Of a DNA stretch of 64,000 bases, positions 21,227-33,659 are shown one piece after another (position 1 is the first letter of the stretch; each line of letters starts with the position of its first letter). The notes beneath the pieces are model-generated. The model made no database searches. It saw nothing but the letters and a program-made list of their open reading frames with translations, and was not told where the DNA came from. A program made the position numbers and the translations under genes. The DNA lies in NCBI RefSeq assembly GCF_047675955.1, contig NC_132916.1, positions 68,937,481-69,001,480 of the forward strand, written 5' to 3'. This DNA comes from Chlorocebus sabaeus. Taxonomy: Eukaryota > Chordata > Mammalia > Primates > Cercopithecidae.

Positions 21227-22769
21227 GTAGGTAAAGGAAGCTCAAGACAGTTATGGATTTTTATGTATTTAGAAAACCTATATTTCTTATATTGATTTGC
21301 ATTGTTCTTGCAAGCACTTCTTGGAGGTGAAGTTCTTTCGAGAAACTGAATTCTAACAAATGACTATAATTTTGTAAAAGGTATATGTAAAAGGTATAAT
21401 ATCTCTGAGTGTCCTATCCTTTCTTAACAGAATTTTGTCTCACTGTATGTCGACTGGCATTGCTTAGTGAAACTGCTGCTTGTAGCTAAAGGTTGTTCAT
21501 TTGGAAGACTACTCCATTAAAACAAAATATAACTGAGCATTTTTCTTTCTATTTTTTGGAAAATGAAGGGATTATATGCTTAATGTAGGAAGTGCCACAG
21601 TTTCTGGCAGGAAAGATCCTTTCACAGTTTGATTTCATTGCCATATATCCTCACCCCCATCCCTGTTGGTAGCCATTCATAGGCCAACAGGTGTCCTACC
21701 TTGAAACATCTTATGAGCCTTCTCAAGGTAAAGTTTTCACCTAGGTAATCTAATAAACCAGACTCAGATTCATGGTTTTCACGTGAACAGTTAAATTGGG
21801 GTCCTCAGGATACCACCCCCTCCTCCAATCTTTTTATATAACTGAGTGCTTTTTGACTCTGGCTGTACAGATGAATCAACTGGGGAGTTTTAAAAAACGC
21901 AGATGCATTGGCTCCATTCCAGACCCATTGAAGAAAAATTTCTGTATTTTTAAAAAGCTTCAAATATGATTCTGAGACAAACTCAAAGGGGAGATATTTT
22001 TGAACAGGCAGAACACTTCTCAGCTTTGAAAATTACACAGAACTCCACCCTGAGTGTGAACACTATACTTAAGTAACTTTGAAAAGTTACTTTGAGGTAT
22101 AAAATTACATCCAGTGTCACTTTAAAGACAAAAAAGGAACCCAAAGCCTGTATTTGCTGTGTGAACCATCTTTATGTTATGTTAGGAGCTTACTTCTTAT
22201 TATGTGAAACTGTAGAAATACACAGTGAAAAGAAGATCTAAATTAACTATCTTAGAATACACATTTTCCTCCATGATACTTGTGTTGATGGATTGATAAA
22301 GATTTTAGTTATTGTAGATTTGGCTGTAAATATGTAGCAACTATTGAGTAGCTTGATGGGTCTTTTGAAGGTATAGCTTAATATCTTGTTTTAAAATATG
22401 CTTTGAGGATATTCTCTTCCTGTAAAGTTCTTTTTGTTTTAAATGTTTTAGTGGTATAAAAATGTAAGGGATTATTAATATCTTCTTAGGAGTACGGAAT
22501 ACATATTTAGACATATGTAAATATAACAGAGGAAAATGGAAGAGAGACGATTTAATGTCTCTATACTTGCCATTTTCCATAATTTGTGAGGAAGTATATT
22601 CCTAAATAGTTTTCTGAGTCAACCTACATTCTAGTAAGACCTTTGATATTTATAACTTGTACTTTAGCCATGTCCATAAAAGAGTAATTATCTAATTTCA
22701 GAATTACTGTGTATATATATTGAACATATAAACTCCCAAACTATTTAAATTTAAAATTATCTTTTAAAA
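21227..22769. other. UTRN: Intron 2 start, unique sequence
   Basis: No repeat family recognised. An AP-1 heptamer TGAGTCA lies at 22615-22621. No further exon signals supported. Confidence 0.5.
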
Positions 22770-23430
22770 AGGCTGACAAACCTCAAATATTGCTGGAGAA
22801 CAGTTTGGCAAAAATGATAACATGTTTTTAACACATGCATACCGATTAACTGAGTAATTCTATTTCTAGAGTTTTTCCCTAGGCGATACATAAAAAGGTA
22901 TACTTAAGAAATTGATCACAGTATCATTTATAATAGAAAACATTGTAAACACCATGAAAATCTAATATTAGGAATTGGTTAGATCGTTATTTCCCAAAGT
23001 ATTTTGAAAAGATCAAAAGTTCTAGGACTGTAAATGTGTAATTCACAAAAGGATGTTATAGTCAAATAGCTTTGGGAAATAGTTGTTTAAACCTATTCTG
23101 TTTCTTTACTCTAGCACATCTGAACAGATCATACATGATCCCAGTAGAGCTCACTAAATTAGGTTATATCCATAAACTAGAAGATTAAGCATTCATAAAA
23201 AGTGATACCGGTGTGTGTGTGTGTTTGTGCATGTGTGTGTGTAGGAACATAGAAATGTGTTCTTGATATAGTAAGTAAACAAGTATGTATTATATGAAGT
23301 CATTTTTTTGAAATTTTTTTTTTAAAAATTAGTGAAGTATACAATAAATGTTAATAGTGGTCATCTTGGTGTTTGAGATTATTACTATTTTTTTTGATGA
23401 TTTATATTTTCTAAAGTTCTTCAATGAACC
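22770..23430 (+). mobile_element. Decayed L1 fragment, sense
   Basis: Follows the L1 ORF2 end: GGAGAACAGTTTGGCAAAAA, TGAGTAATTCTATTTCTAGAG, ATTTATAATAGAAAACATTG, then TCATAAAAAGTGATACCG. Very diverged, no frame. A (GT)n run at 23211-23242 lies inside. Confidence 0.65.
23211..23242 (+). repeat. (GT)n microsatellite, imperfect
   Basis: GTGTGTGTGTGTGT-TTGTGCA-TGTGTGTGTGT. Confidence 0.9.
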
Positions 23431-25045
23431 CACATTACTAAGTTCTTATATTTTTAAAGATTATCAAATTGCTTAGGATGTTTAGATGCCAAGGTTATGA
23501 CTATTACTTTTTTTGTGGTGGCGTCTACTTCAAAACACATTGAAAATGTGTTGTTACATAGCTCAGATATGAATCACATTCTTTTGGCTGAATTATGTTG
23601 CAAAAGCCAGTAGATAAATTTGGATTTGAATGAGCCCATTAGCCCCAATCTGGCTTCCTCTCAGGGACTTTTTTTGATTCTTTTAATGCAGATGCTTAGT
23701 ATACAGAGGTAGTATTTCATGGTACTCCAAAATTTACATATTTTAAGGGATTTTTAGTTTAGATTAAGTCATAGGAATTGTCTACATATAATATATGTAT
23801 TTTAAAGATCCTCTGTCTACATACTCTATGCCAAATTTGTTGTTTTTCCATTTTTTAAAAGGGAACACTTTCCTATAGGAAAATTTTGATCCTCATCTGC
23901 TCTTCCAGGTTTCTTTTTTTGGGGGAAAGTGGATGAGAGTGGGGAGATGGAGAGTGTGATTTCCACTGTCCAGATCCTTGAGTTTGGACAATCCAAAAGC
24001 CTGGCATAATAAAATTGCCACAATAAAAATATATATGCATTTTATGTTAAATTATTGTGATTTTTTTATTGCCCTCACTTAGTATTACTTTGTTTCATGC
24101 CATTTGTGAATATTATAATTTTTTTAATTTTATAATTTTAAAGCCATTCCCACCATCTAAACAAATAGGAAGTTATCAAGGGTAGGTAATGAAGTAGTTT
24201 CAAAATACAAAGCCATGTATTTATTTATGCTTGTAGTATACTTGCCTTGGGTTTGGGTGAGTTTTAGAAAGAAACTGGAAAGAATTTGATCTATAATGAT
24301 CAAGGATTTGGTGTTGGGTAAAAGTAGACTTGCCTTTCTCTAACTTAAAGGCACATATGCCAAGTTCATCATCAAGGACTGTATTATTAACAGCCTTAAT
24401 TAGTAGGCTTCAGAAAGCTCAACAAGTTAGTAAATATTTTGAAACAATAGGCCAAAGGTAAGAATTTTTAAAAAGTGAAATTTATTACCTGTAGAGTATG
24501 TGATGCAGAAAGTTCTGCTTGGAACATATTAAACATGAAATAATAAAATGGTTTGGGATACATATGCAATCGAAGAATATCCTCACTGCTATTTCATTCA
24601 ATAATTAGCATACATTAAACCTAGTAACATAGAATAAGTCATCCTTTTCTGTTGCTGTCAGTGTTGTTGTGGTTTTAGTCCAGAGCACCATAGAAAGAGT
24701 AGACCTCAGGGCTAAGGACAGTGTGTCAGCTGGCTCCATGTGGAGTTCTTGACAGTTTGGGATTATAGACCCTCAGTTGGGAAAGAACTATTTGATGAAT
24801 GAAATAGTTGGGCAAGCTTCACATTTTTGGATAATTCAATGTGTTCTTTAAGAGACCTTGGGCTGGAAACCTGCGTGTAATAATTTTATCATTTCTTCCT
24901 TTGCATTTTCTCTTCTTATCTAATCCTAGGGTCTAATTGTTGAGGGAACCTTAGAGGCCCTATAACCCAGCCATGCCTGTGATGTGCTCACCCAGTCTCT
25001 GTTTGCACACCTCCAATGATGGCGTCTCACTGGTGATGAAGATGA
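23431..25045. other. UTRN: Intron 2, AT-rich unique sequence
   Basis: No exon or repeat family recognised. Confidence 0.5.
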
Positions 25046-25049
25046 TGAC

Positions 25050-25155
25050 GATTCTAGCAACTTATACTTATTGAACACATTCTGTGTGCAGATGTGGTGC
25101 TAACAGTTTAATCCTCACAACCACCATTTTGCAGTTGATAAATGTGAGCCATACT
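25050..25155 (-). repeat. MIR SINE, antisense
   Basis: CTTATTGAACACATTCTGTG, TTTAATCCTCACAACCACC and ATTTTGCAGTTGATAAATG follow reverse-complement MIR. Confidence 0.6.
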
Positions 25156-25159
25156 GAAG

Positions 25160-25868
25160 TGATTTGTGGCACTGGCCTTCTTTCCATTTCTCCAAAGGCC
25201 CAGTGTGCCTGCCTCAGGGCCTTCGCACATCTCTCTTCTTCCATCTTTGCCTGGCTGGTTCCTTCTTGTCATTTAGATGTAGGCCTAATGTCACCTCTTC
25301 TGAGATCTTCCTTGCTGACTTTAGAAAGTAGCTCTCACAGTCACTCTTGACTGCATCATTGTATTTACGTTCCCTGTGTTGTTCTTACCACTCTCTGGCA
25401 CCTTTTCTTGTACTGTGTGTTCTTTAATAGACTTCCCACTAGAACAGGGGTCCCCAACCCCCAGGGCCTTGACTGGTACCAGTCCATTGCCTGTTAGGAA
25501 CCAGGTGGCACAGCAGGAGGGGAGTGGTGGCTGAGCAAGCACTACCACCTGAGCTCTGCCTCCTATCAGGTCAGCGGCAGCATTAGATTCTCCTAGGAGC
25601 GAGACCCTGTGGTGAACGGCACATGGGATCTAGGTTGCACGCTCCTTATGAGAATCTAATGTCTGATGATCTGAGGCGGAATAGTTTCATCCCAAAACCA
25701 TTCCCCTCATCCCTTGGAAAAATTGTCTTCCATGAAACTGGTTCCTGGTGCCAAAAAGGTTGGGGACTGCTGCACTATAATTAACTCCCCGAGAGCAGGG
25801 ACCAATACTTCCCTGGTACTGAGCCGAATGCCTGGCTCATAATAGGTGAGCAATAAATGTTTCTTCAA
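25160..25868 (+). repeat. LINE-2 3' end, sense, split by a DNA transposon
   Basis: CTGCCTCAGGGCCTTCGCAC and CTTTGCCTGGCTGGTTCC, and after the insertion CCCGAGAGCAGGGACCAA and GAGCAATAAATGTTTCTTCAA, are standard L2 text. The 25445-25772 segment is the inserted element. Confidence 0.85.
25445..25772 (-). mobile_element. hAT-Charlie MITE (MER1 type), nonautonomous
   Basis: 328 bp bounded by imperfect terminal inverted repeats (CAGGGGTCCCCAACCC... and ...GGTTGGGGACTGCTG). Flanked by an 8-bp target duplication CACTAGAA (25437-25444) / CACTATAA (25773-25780), as expected for hAT elements. The interior carries the MER1 palindromic GAATCTAATG text. Noncoding, long inactive. Confidence 0.88.
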
Positions 25869-25884
25869 TGATAAAGGCTATGGA

Positions 25885-25965
25885 GTCTGGAAGTGCCAGA
25901 GCTGGCATTTGAACTCAGATGATCTGACTCTAGAAACCCTGCATTTGACCTCTATGGAGTGCCCA
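25885..25965 (-). repeat. MIR SINE fragment, antisense
   Basis: GAGCTGGCATTTGAACTCAG and GATCTGACTCTAGAAACCC match the reverse-complement MIR 5' part. Confidence 0.7.
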
Positions 25966-28900
25966 ATCTCCTAATTCACAAGGCATTTTATTCCATTGCT
26001 GCTGGGTGATTCTTTTTCATTTTGTGCCTAATTCTGTCCCTTATACATTTTGCACTGTATTAATTGTATTCATACAGCTCTTCTATCTCTTTTTTTGTAG
26101 TTTTCAGGGGTGGGACCCTGGGCTGTGAGGTAGACCTCCTCTGGACCCCAGGTTAGCATCTCAGAGCCCTGTCAAGGGAAGCCAATTGTAAGAGACACAG
26201 CCTACTGCTTCTGGCCAGTCGCAGCCTTTCTTGATTTTTGGCTCTAGTCTCTGTCATTCTCTGTGGAGTTAGCAAAGGGGAAAATACCAGAGGACAAATA
26301 GTCCTTTGGGTGGAAGATAGAGAAATGGATAATGTGTTTCTGATGTGAATTCCTTTTTCTCTTTTCTTCTGACTACTGCTCAAGGCTTTTAACTGGCTGA
26401 AGTTAAAAAAAAAAAAAAGGTAGTAAATTTCAGAAGGACTGACATTTGGCACAGTGGAGGTCTTGGTCCGATGCCCAGATAGGTATCTGTGGTAATGAAA
26501 GGGTTGATTGAGGAGTGTGGGAGAAGGAAGCAAAGAGACACCAGTGAAATAAAAATGAAACAAATTATTAAATATGAAATATTATACCTGGTTACATTTA
26601 TAGCAAGCCTCCTGAAAATCTGCTATGTTTGGAAAGTAAAATTGATAACAAGATTCAGTTTTATGAAAATTCTGAGGAGGATTACCTTATTTGTTTATCT
26701 TTCTGAGACCTTTCTTGGGGAAAGACAGTGGTTAAGTTGTATTTAGGCAGTCATCCGTCTATTTCTTTCTTTTACATTTAAAGCAGTATCTGTGAGGGGA
26801 TTTTTCTAAGCAGCTCAAGGGACTATGAAAAAATAGTTCATTTTTTGTTTCTTCTGAAGCTTTCCTTGGCTGGAATACCTGTGCTTTGAAGGGAGGTCTT
26901 TGAGCAGGTTTGTTTTTTTCCATGAGCCCTGGGGATTTGTAGTGATAGACAGTAACCCTGATGGAAATTCAACTCTGGCAGAGGAGGGCAGCTATTCTTG
27001 TCCTGCTTGTAAAAATATTCTCCATGTTGTTACCTCATTATGCTGAAGTAGTGCAATCATGAGAAAGTTTTTTGTATTAATGTGATTCTCATGACCTGTT
27101 ACTATGGTTGTGAAACTTTTAGAAGAGATCCATTCATTACTGGAAAATGTAAATTGCTGAGGATGATTCTAAGCAAAGGAAGTACATTAATTATATAGAC
27201 AGAACAGAGAACTCAATTTTATTGAACCTTATTTGAACCCAGAAGTTTGAACTAGATGCTGATATGATGATTTTATGGGAACAAGTCAACATGCAAGACC
27301 ATTTGAGCAGTTGTAAATATTAGTTAAAATTTAATCTAAAGCAATGGAGAAAGGCTACTCTGCTCAAGTGGTTTCAGATGCATTGGCTAGATTTTTTTTC
27401 TCCCCTTAAATTGTGTGGAGGCATAGACATTTACTATGTTATATTTTTATCTTTTTATATGCCTTAACTGTTTAATAATAAACTTAATTCAATATTTGAA
27501 ATATGAGGCAGTATGAGTTCTTAATATATATTTACTCTCGAGATGATGGCTTGTGGACTGAGAAATTGAAACCAGGTCCCAGTCCTTTCACTTTTACTTC
27601 CTGTGACACTGACTAGATTTGCACATGTCAATTCCAGGAAGCAGGTGAAGTTTCCAGTATCCATGTGGTTCTCCAATCTTTGCGTTTGTGCCTTTAAACA
27701 ACCAAATATCTGAGGTTTATTTATATCCCGTGGGACTCTTCTATCAGAAGCACATTCTCTCGGCCTGGCTAATAAGGGAAATGTCTGTGTATGCGCATCT
27801 GGCAGCTAAGATTAAGGTTTATGGTGGTATAACCTCACCGTCACTTTTAAGAAATTAAGTGTAAAAAAAAATGCAGATCTGTCTTTCATAGCAGTGGAAT
27901 TCAACAACACATAGAGCATGAGAGTCACATTTTTTGTGTGAACATTTTCACAAGAGCCTTTTTTGGTAGGTGGATGGGTGGCTACTTACATTCAGTTCAA
28001 TCCTTTTAACATTTAATTGTGGAACAAAATCTTTTTTCAAAGTGTAGAAAAAGCGTATAAGGGCATTTCTGATGTAGCAGAGGAATCCAATAAAAAATAT
28101 GACTTTGTGTCTCTAAAGTGATACTGCTTTGAAATTAACACATCTGTATAATTTCAAAAGTATGATCTCTTTAGATCTTTTTCTTTAATTTCATAGTCTT
28201 GATATTTGCAAATTTCTTCAACTCCATTCTCTAAGATTTTGGTATACAACATTTATATTCAAAAGACTTTTGGTGCAGGAAATAGCATTTTTGATGTTGA
28301 TACTAATTGATTTGTTCACTTGCCCCTCAAAGGCTATGTGTGAGTCATATTATTTAACATTGATCCAGTCAATATGTAGATTTATGCACATGCTTTTATT
28401 TTGAAAACTAGGTTTTGAGCTTCTCACATATGATGTTCCTAATTCAAGCTTTATGTCAGAACCACCCTTCTGGATCCAGACTCAGTTATATGGGGTGGGG
28501 TCCCAGCATCTGGAGTTCTAACAAGTTCTGTGGGCTATTCTCTTTAGTGCTCTTAATTTATAAACAAGGAAGGCAGGTTTACAAGTCATAGAACCAAAGT
28601 GAAAGTGATCTGCATTTTAGAGGAGCAAGAAAAGCTACAATGTTTATTATTTCTACTTATAAACACTTTCCTTTAAATAATTTGAAAAGATAATAGATTT
28701 CATGATGTTGGGCATTTTTTCTTTTACACTGTATTTTGAAGAGTTTGGGTTGTGTTGGGTGAAGTTAAAACTGAGGAAAGTGGGTCAGGAGAGTAATGAA
28801 ACCTGGTGTGTTTCTTATTTTGGCCCATTGAACCAGAAGATGATACCAATATATCTAGTGCCGACATATTTCTCCACTGAGCTCCTTAGTCATTGCTGCA

Positions 28901-29365
28901 ATGTGTATTTAAGATCTTCTTGCTGTGAGCCTAACATCACATCTTAAACTCTTTTCCTGGGTAATGCATCACCTTCGAGTCTGCTGATGCATTCACTATA
29001 AAAATGTATTGTGTATATTTTCTAATACATTATTTCAAAGATAGATGTGTTTTTGAGTCATGGTGGGAAAAAATATCCTCACATTCATCCTCTATGCTAG
29101 TTTTCTTATCTTCTTTAGGATTAGAGAAATGTATTACATATGTATTAATATTTGTCTCCCTGTTTTTTAATTCTAAATCGGTGACATAGTTAATATAACT
29201 ATGCTTGCTTTTGAAATAATTTGCCTACTATTCTTTAAAATGAGTGAATTTTAAAAGATGAATAGTGATTTTTATGTGAAGATGAATTAAAGAGTTAAGT
29301 GACTTATAGACCACCATAGCATTTTCCCTATGGATTTGTAAAAACAGCCCAGAAGTCTTGTGATT
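25966..29365. other. UTRN: Intron 2, Alu-free unique block
   Basis: About 3.4 kb without a recognised repeat. Contains AP-1 heptamers TGAGTCA at 28341-28347 and 29054-29060 and the Ets/E-box cluster at 27.6 kb. Together with 20.4-26 kb it forms the longest Alu-free stretch of the window. The 136-codon minus frame at 26153-26563 is not supported as a gene. Confidence 0.55.
27596..27667 (+). promoter_or_regulatory. UTRN: Candidate intronic enhancer core: Ets site with three E-boxes
   Basis: In 72 bp: ACTTCC (27596-27601, Ets), CACATG (27622-27627), CAGGTG (27642-27647) and CATGTG (27662-27667), in otherwise AT-rich unique DNA 6.4 kb past exon 2A. A muscle-active enhancer in utrophin intron 2 is reported. 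Whether this is that element cannot be told from motifs alone. Confidence 0.3.
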
Positions 29366-29366
29366 T

Positions 29367-29674
29367 TTTTTTTTTTTTTTTTTTTTTGAGCCGTAATCTT
29401 CCTCTTGCTCTGTTGCCCAGGCTGGAGTGCGGTGGCACCATCTCAGCTCACTGCAACCTCCGCCTCCTAGGATCAAGTGAGTCTCCCACCTCAGTCTCAC
29501 GAGCAGCTGGGACTACAGGCATGTGTCACCATGCCCGGCTCATTTTTGTTTTTTTAGTAGAGATGGGGTTTCACCATGTTGGCCAGGCGGGTCTCGAACT
29601 TCTGACCTCAAGTGATCCACCCACCTCAACCTCTCAAAGTGTTGAATTACAGGCATGAACTATGGTTCCTGGCC
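29367..29674 (-). repeat. Alu SINE, antisense
   Basis: T23 tract, TTTGAGCCGTAATCTTCCTC, ending about GGTTCCTGGCC. Confidence 0.95.
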
Positions 29675-30825
29675 TCTTGTGATATCCTTATATTCAGTTA
29701 ACCAAACCAAATCAAGCCAAATAACAAACCCCACCCCTTTCATAGACCTTGGGTTATTTGTAGATCTTTGGGGTTATTTACCTGTCTTTTGAGCTTTAAT
29801 CTTTTACCTCTTTGAAGATACAGGAAGGGATCTTTATTTCTTCATTGATAAAATAACCTTCAGAGTGACTTGAGATACATAATTGCTTCTTCATATATCA
29901 TTGTGTGGTATTTGAGATCATGTCTCAAAATTCAATGAGACCTGCTCCTCAGGCAGTTTTAAGATTAAGGATCAAAAAGGGAGCCACTGGAAAGGTGTGA
30001 ATGGGCTGGTAATCTATATTAGAACAGAGACTTTGGTGCAGAGTTTGGCCATGTTCAAGTGTGGAGTAGGTTTTCATGAAATAGGAGGAAGCCTTTTCAG
30101 ATTTATTTGAAACTAAGAAACTGCAAAATAAAAGTAATAAAATCTACCCCCAAGCAAATAGACTTTAAAACAACATTTGGTCCTAAGTTGTATATGACCA
30201 GTTTCTTAAAGTGATTGTTATATTGCCAGTTTTGAAATTGTATTATCTTTGAAAATTTTAAATGTAAATATTATCTCAGAGGTGGGAGGATGAATCTCCA
30301 TCTTATTTAGCGTTAAAGGCTCCTGGCCTTACCCCAAAGCCCAGCTTTTGCGGGAGTTCATAAATAAAACTGTGTGTGCTCTAGTTTACTCTGTTACGTC
30401 ATCTAGTTCCTTTAGGTGATTAGAAAATGACATACTACTGCATATAAAAAATGTTTCTTTTTGTGTTTTTACATGTGATATCAATGGCCAGTTCTATAAT
30501 GTTAACATATCAGATCCTTAATTATATATTAACTCCCATTTTGATAGTTTGTATAGAAAAATCAGAGTTGACTTGAATTATTTCAACTTGCATGCGCTTT
30601 TTCAAGATATGTAACCTGTTGTAAATTAGAAGAGTGTTGGTGTTTTCGGAACACACACATAGGCCTGCTGTCTCAGGGCAGCCTTGTTGGGCATTTGGTG
30701 TCAGACATATCTTATTGTGAGGGCCTTGGCATCATGGCAGATTGCTCAGAGAGGGGGACTGTCTGCATATATGTCTCAGGGAGACATTTAGGGAAGTCTA
30801 ATGCTATCCTATATTTCTTTCTTCA
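29675..30825. other. UTRN: Intron 2, unique sequence
   Basis: No exon or repeat recognised. Confidence 0.5.
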
Positions 30826-31123
30826 TTTTTTTTTTTTTTTTTGAGATAGGGTCTTGCTCCATTGCCCAGGCTAGAGTGCAGTGGCTCAATTTCAGCCCAC
30901 TGCGACCTCCGCCTCTCGGGTTCAAATGATTCTCCTGCCTCAGCCTCCCAAGTAGCTGGAATTATAGGTGCCTGCCACCACGCCTGGCTACTTTTTGTAT
31001 TTTTAGTAGAAACGGGGTTTCACCATGTTGCTGAGGCTGGTCCTGAGCTCCTAACTTCAAGTGATCTGCCTGCCTCGGCCTTCCAAAATGTTGGATTACA
31101 GTCATGAGCCACTGCTCGCAGCC
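30826..31123 (-). repeat. Alu SINE, antisense
   Basis: T-run, TTTGAGATAGGGTCTTGCTC, through GTCATGAGCCACTGCTCGCAG. Confidence 0.95.
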
Positions 31124-31204
31124 GCCATCTAACTTTCTAACAGCACTGCCCTACCCTCCCCCTCGCCCCTAAAACCACCGTGAAGGAGGCAGAGGGCACC
31201 AGGT

Positions 31205-31516
31205 GAAGACTGCCCATGGTCCTTTTCTTACCTCTGTGACTTTGCTTGTTTTGTGTTCTGGGCTTGATTGTTCTCTTTCTCCCTGCGCCCCTAGTTTTTC
31301 AACCTCCATCTTTAAAACATCAGCATCAGTGCCACCAAGTGTTCTACTGTCTCTGCTCTCTCCATGCCAAAATCAATCTTTCCCACGTGTTCACTCTTCA
31401 TTTCTGTTTGTGGCCCTTCTGGCTTGTGTATGTCTATATGTCTTTTTTCATCTGACTTTCTGATGCTAGCCTTTAGCTTAGTCCCCCCCCACACAGTAAG
31501 TGCTTAATAAAGACTT
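31205..31516 (+). repeat. Probable LINE-2 tail, sense
   Basis: C/T-rich sequence ending ACACAGTAAGTGCTTAATAAAG, the L2 terminus. The body is too decayed to be certain. Confidence 0.45.
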
Positions 31517-31517
31517 G

Positions 31518-31823
31518 TGGCCACGTGCAGTGGCTCACGCCTGTAATCCCAGCACTTTGGGAGGCCAAAGTGGATGGATCATCTGAGGTCAGGAGTTCGA
31601 GACCAGCCTGGCCAACATGCTGAAACCTCGTCTCTACTAAAAATACAAAAATTAGCCAGGCATGGTGGCACTTGCCTGTAATCCCAGCTACTTGGGAGGC
31701 TGAGGCAGGAGAATCACTTGAACCGGGAGGTGGAGGTTGCAGTGAGACGAGATTGTGCCACTGCACTCCAGCCTGGGCAACAGAGTGAGACTCTGTCAAA
31801 AAAAAAAAAAAAAAAAAAAAAAA
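31518..31823 (+). repeat. Alu SINE, sense
   Basis: GTGGCCACGTGCAGTGGCTC to a 26-A tail. Flanked by the direct repeat AAAGACTTG on both sides. Confidence 0.96.
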
Positions 31824-31864
31824 GACTTGCTATACCTTTTAATGGTTTTTAAAAAAGTACACTT

Positions 31865-32515
31865 GCTTACATACATACCTCATTCATTCAGCAAATGGTT
31901 ATTTGTTATTCATTGTTAGATGCTGAGCTCAGAGATAAACAAAACCCACCTCTGTTCTTAAGATGCTCTCAGGCTAGCTGGGAAGAAAGACATTAATAAA
32001 CATCCCCACACAAACCAGGGAAACACGGAGGGAAGAAGGATAGGTTCTTGCTTTGGTTGGAATGAGGGTAGGTTTGAGTAAGAGAGCGTGAAAGAGGCAA
32101 GGAATTTGAGGTGTGTCTTGAAGGATGTGTAAGAGGCAGCCCTGTGGACAATGTGGGAAGAACAGTGCAGATTGATGGGAAAAGAGCAAGGCGTTTGAAG
32201 TCTGTCCCTGGTAACTGAGTGTAGCTGGGGTAATGGGAATGATGGGAGAAGCTGGGGTGAGATTTCAAAAGCCCTTTTGAAGCAGAGTTTATTTGATCTT
32301 TCCCTGTAAGAAGCCACTACAGGATTTTAGGTGAGTTAATGAATGGCTCAGAACTGTTTTTCAGAAAGATAATTTGGCTGGCAGTAGGAAAGATAAATTT
32401 GGAAGGTAGCAGAGTTAGGGGAAGGCAGGGAATAGGTAAGAATTGTGAAAAAAATTGAGGTTAAGGAGTATAAGGACTTGGACACGGAGTAGGGGAAAGG
32501 ATGTGAAAAGTGGTT
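31865..32515 (-). repeat. LINE-2, antisense
   Basis: CATTCATTCAGCAAATGGTT, GATGCTCTCAGGCTAGCTGG, then TTGATCTTTCCCTGTAAGAAGC and AGATAATTTGGCTGGCAGTA follow reverse-complement L2. No frame left. Confidence 0.7.
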
Positions 32516-32518
32516 AGC

Positions 32519-32686
32519 AGTTAGTAACAGTGTGTGCAAAGCCTCAATGTAAACTTCGCCTTTGTGGGATCTGTTAGTTAGTAACAGTATGTATAAAGCC
32601 TCTAGGTACATTTCACCTTTGTGGGACTTGTTAGTAGCAGCATCTGTAAAGCCTCAATGTAAACTTCACCTTGGTGGGATTTGCTT
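32519..32686 (+). repeat. Tandem triplication of a 57-bp unit
   Basis: Copies at 32519-32575, 32576-32632 and 32633-32686. Copies 1 and 2 have identical length; copy 3 lacks three bases near its start. Shared text: GTAACAGT, AAAGCCTC, TTTGTGGGA. About 75-85% identity by eye between copies. Confidence 0.92.
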
Positions 32687-32699
32687 TATGTTTTCAATC

Positions 32700-33659
32700 A
32701 GGTACATAGTTTTTCCAATCCTACTGTAATTCAAATTTTCAACACTTTCAGTTATTAGCTTTTCCTTTAGAATTACTTTTCTTAACTTGATCAATTTCTT
32801 AACCATTTACAGTTACTTCTACTTCTTACTGAAGTTGACTACTGCTGTTTTTCTCATAGTACCTCTTGGTCAGTTTATATAGGGAACTTCAAATTCAGTT
32901 CAGTTGCAGTAGGATCTGTATTTTTTTTCTATTCTGAAAGAAGGGTCATGCTTTAGGAAAAAGTTGATGAAAAGGAGAAAAGAGATGGTTTATTCATGTC
33001 TATGCAGTATATTATAATAGTTCTTTGAAAAAGTAGCAAAGAAATACAATATTAATCTCATCTTAAAGTGAAGGTAAAACTCTTACACAGCTAAGAGAAA
33101 ATCTGTATACTAAAAGAGTTTGGAAAACTACTTCAGAGGAACTTTAATTGAAGGGTAGTCTAATGTGATGTTGTGAAGATAATGTCATCCTCTATTACTA
33201 ATTTCAGCTTCAACAAATAGGATAGAATAAATGCAAATTAAAAATAAATTAGGAGCAGATGTTGAGAAATGTCTTACATTTAGGGAATAATTAAGTGGTA
33301 GAAAGGCCCTGGAGTTCAGTTAATAAAGCTGGGATGCTCAGAAATTATAATAATTCAGGTAACAGATGCTTTTCTTAATGTGATGCTCTGCTGTGGAGGT
33401 TTTGGGAATAGAAGAAAGAAGAGGCTGTTATTGTCATATTGTTTGTAAGTTCATCTTTCTTTATAGTCACTGGATAACTAAAATCTAGTATATGTGCTGG
33501 TATTTCAGAAATGGTGGTTCCTTTAACCCTCAAGAAAAAGCAAAAGTTCTCATTTGTGAACTCTTGCAAACATTCTTGGGTTGTCTCTTGGTGGTACCCA
33601 AGTTTTTGCTTTGGCCAGTAAGAGACTTTTGCATAGTGCTTTGTTGCCTTGCCTCTACA
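32700..33659. other. UTRN: Intron 2, unique sequence
   Basis: AT-rich, no exon or repeat recognised. The minus-strand frame 33375-33686 (103 codons) has no domain. Confidence 0.5.

Noticed and set aside
26153..26563. 136-codon minus-strand frame in intron 2
   Set aside because: Serine/threonine-rich text with no domain, no splice signals and no neighbouring exon.
32519..32686. CRISPR-like regular repetition
   Set aside because: Repeats are contiguous without unique spacers and lie in a human intron; it is a tandem duplication.
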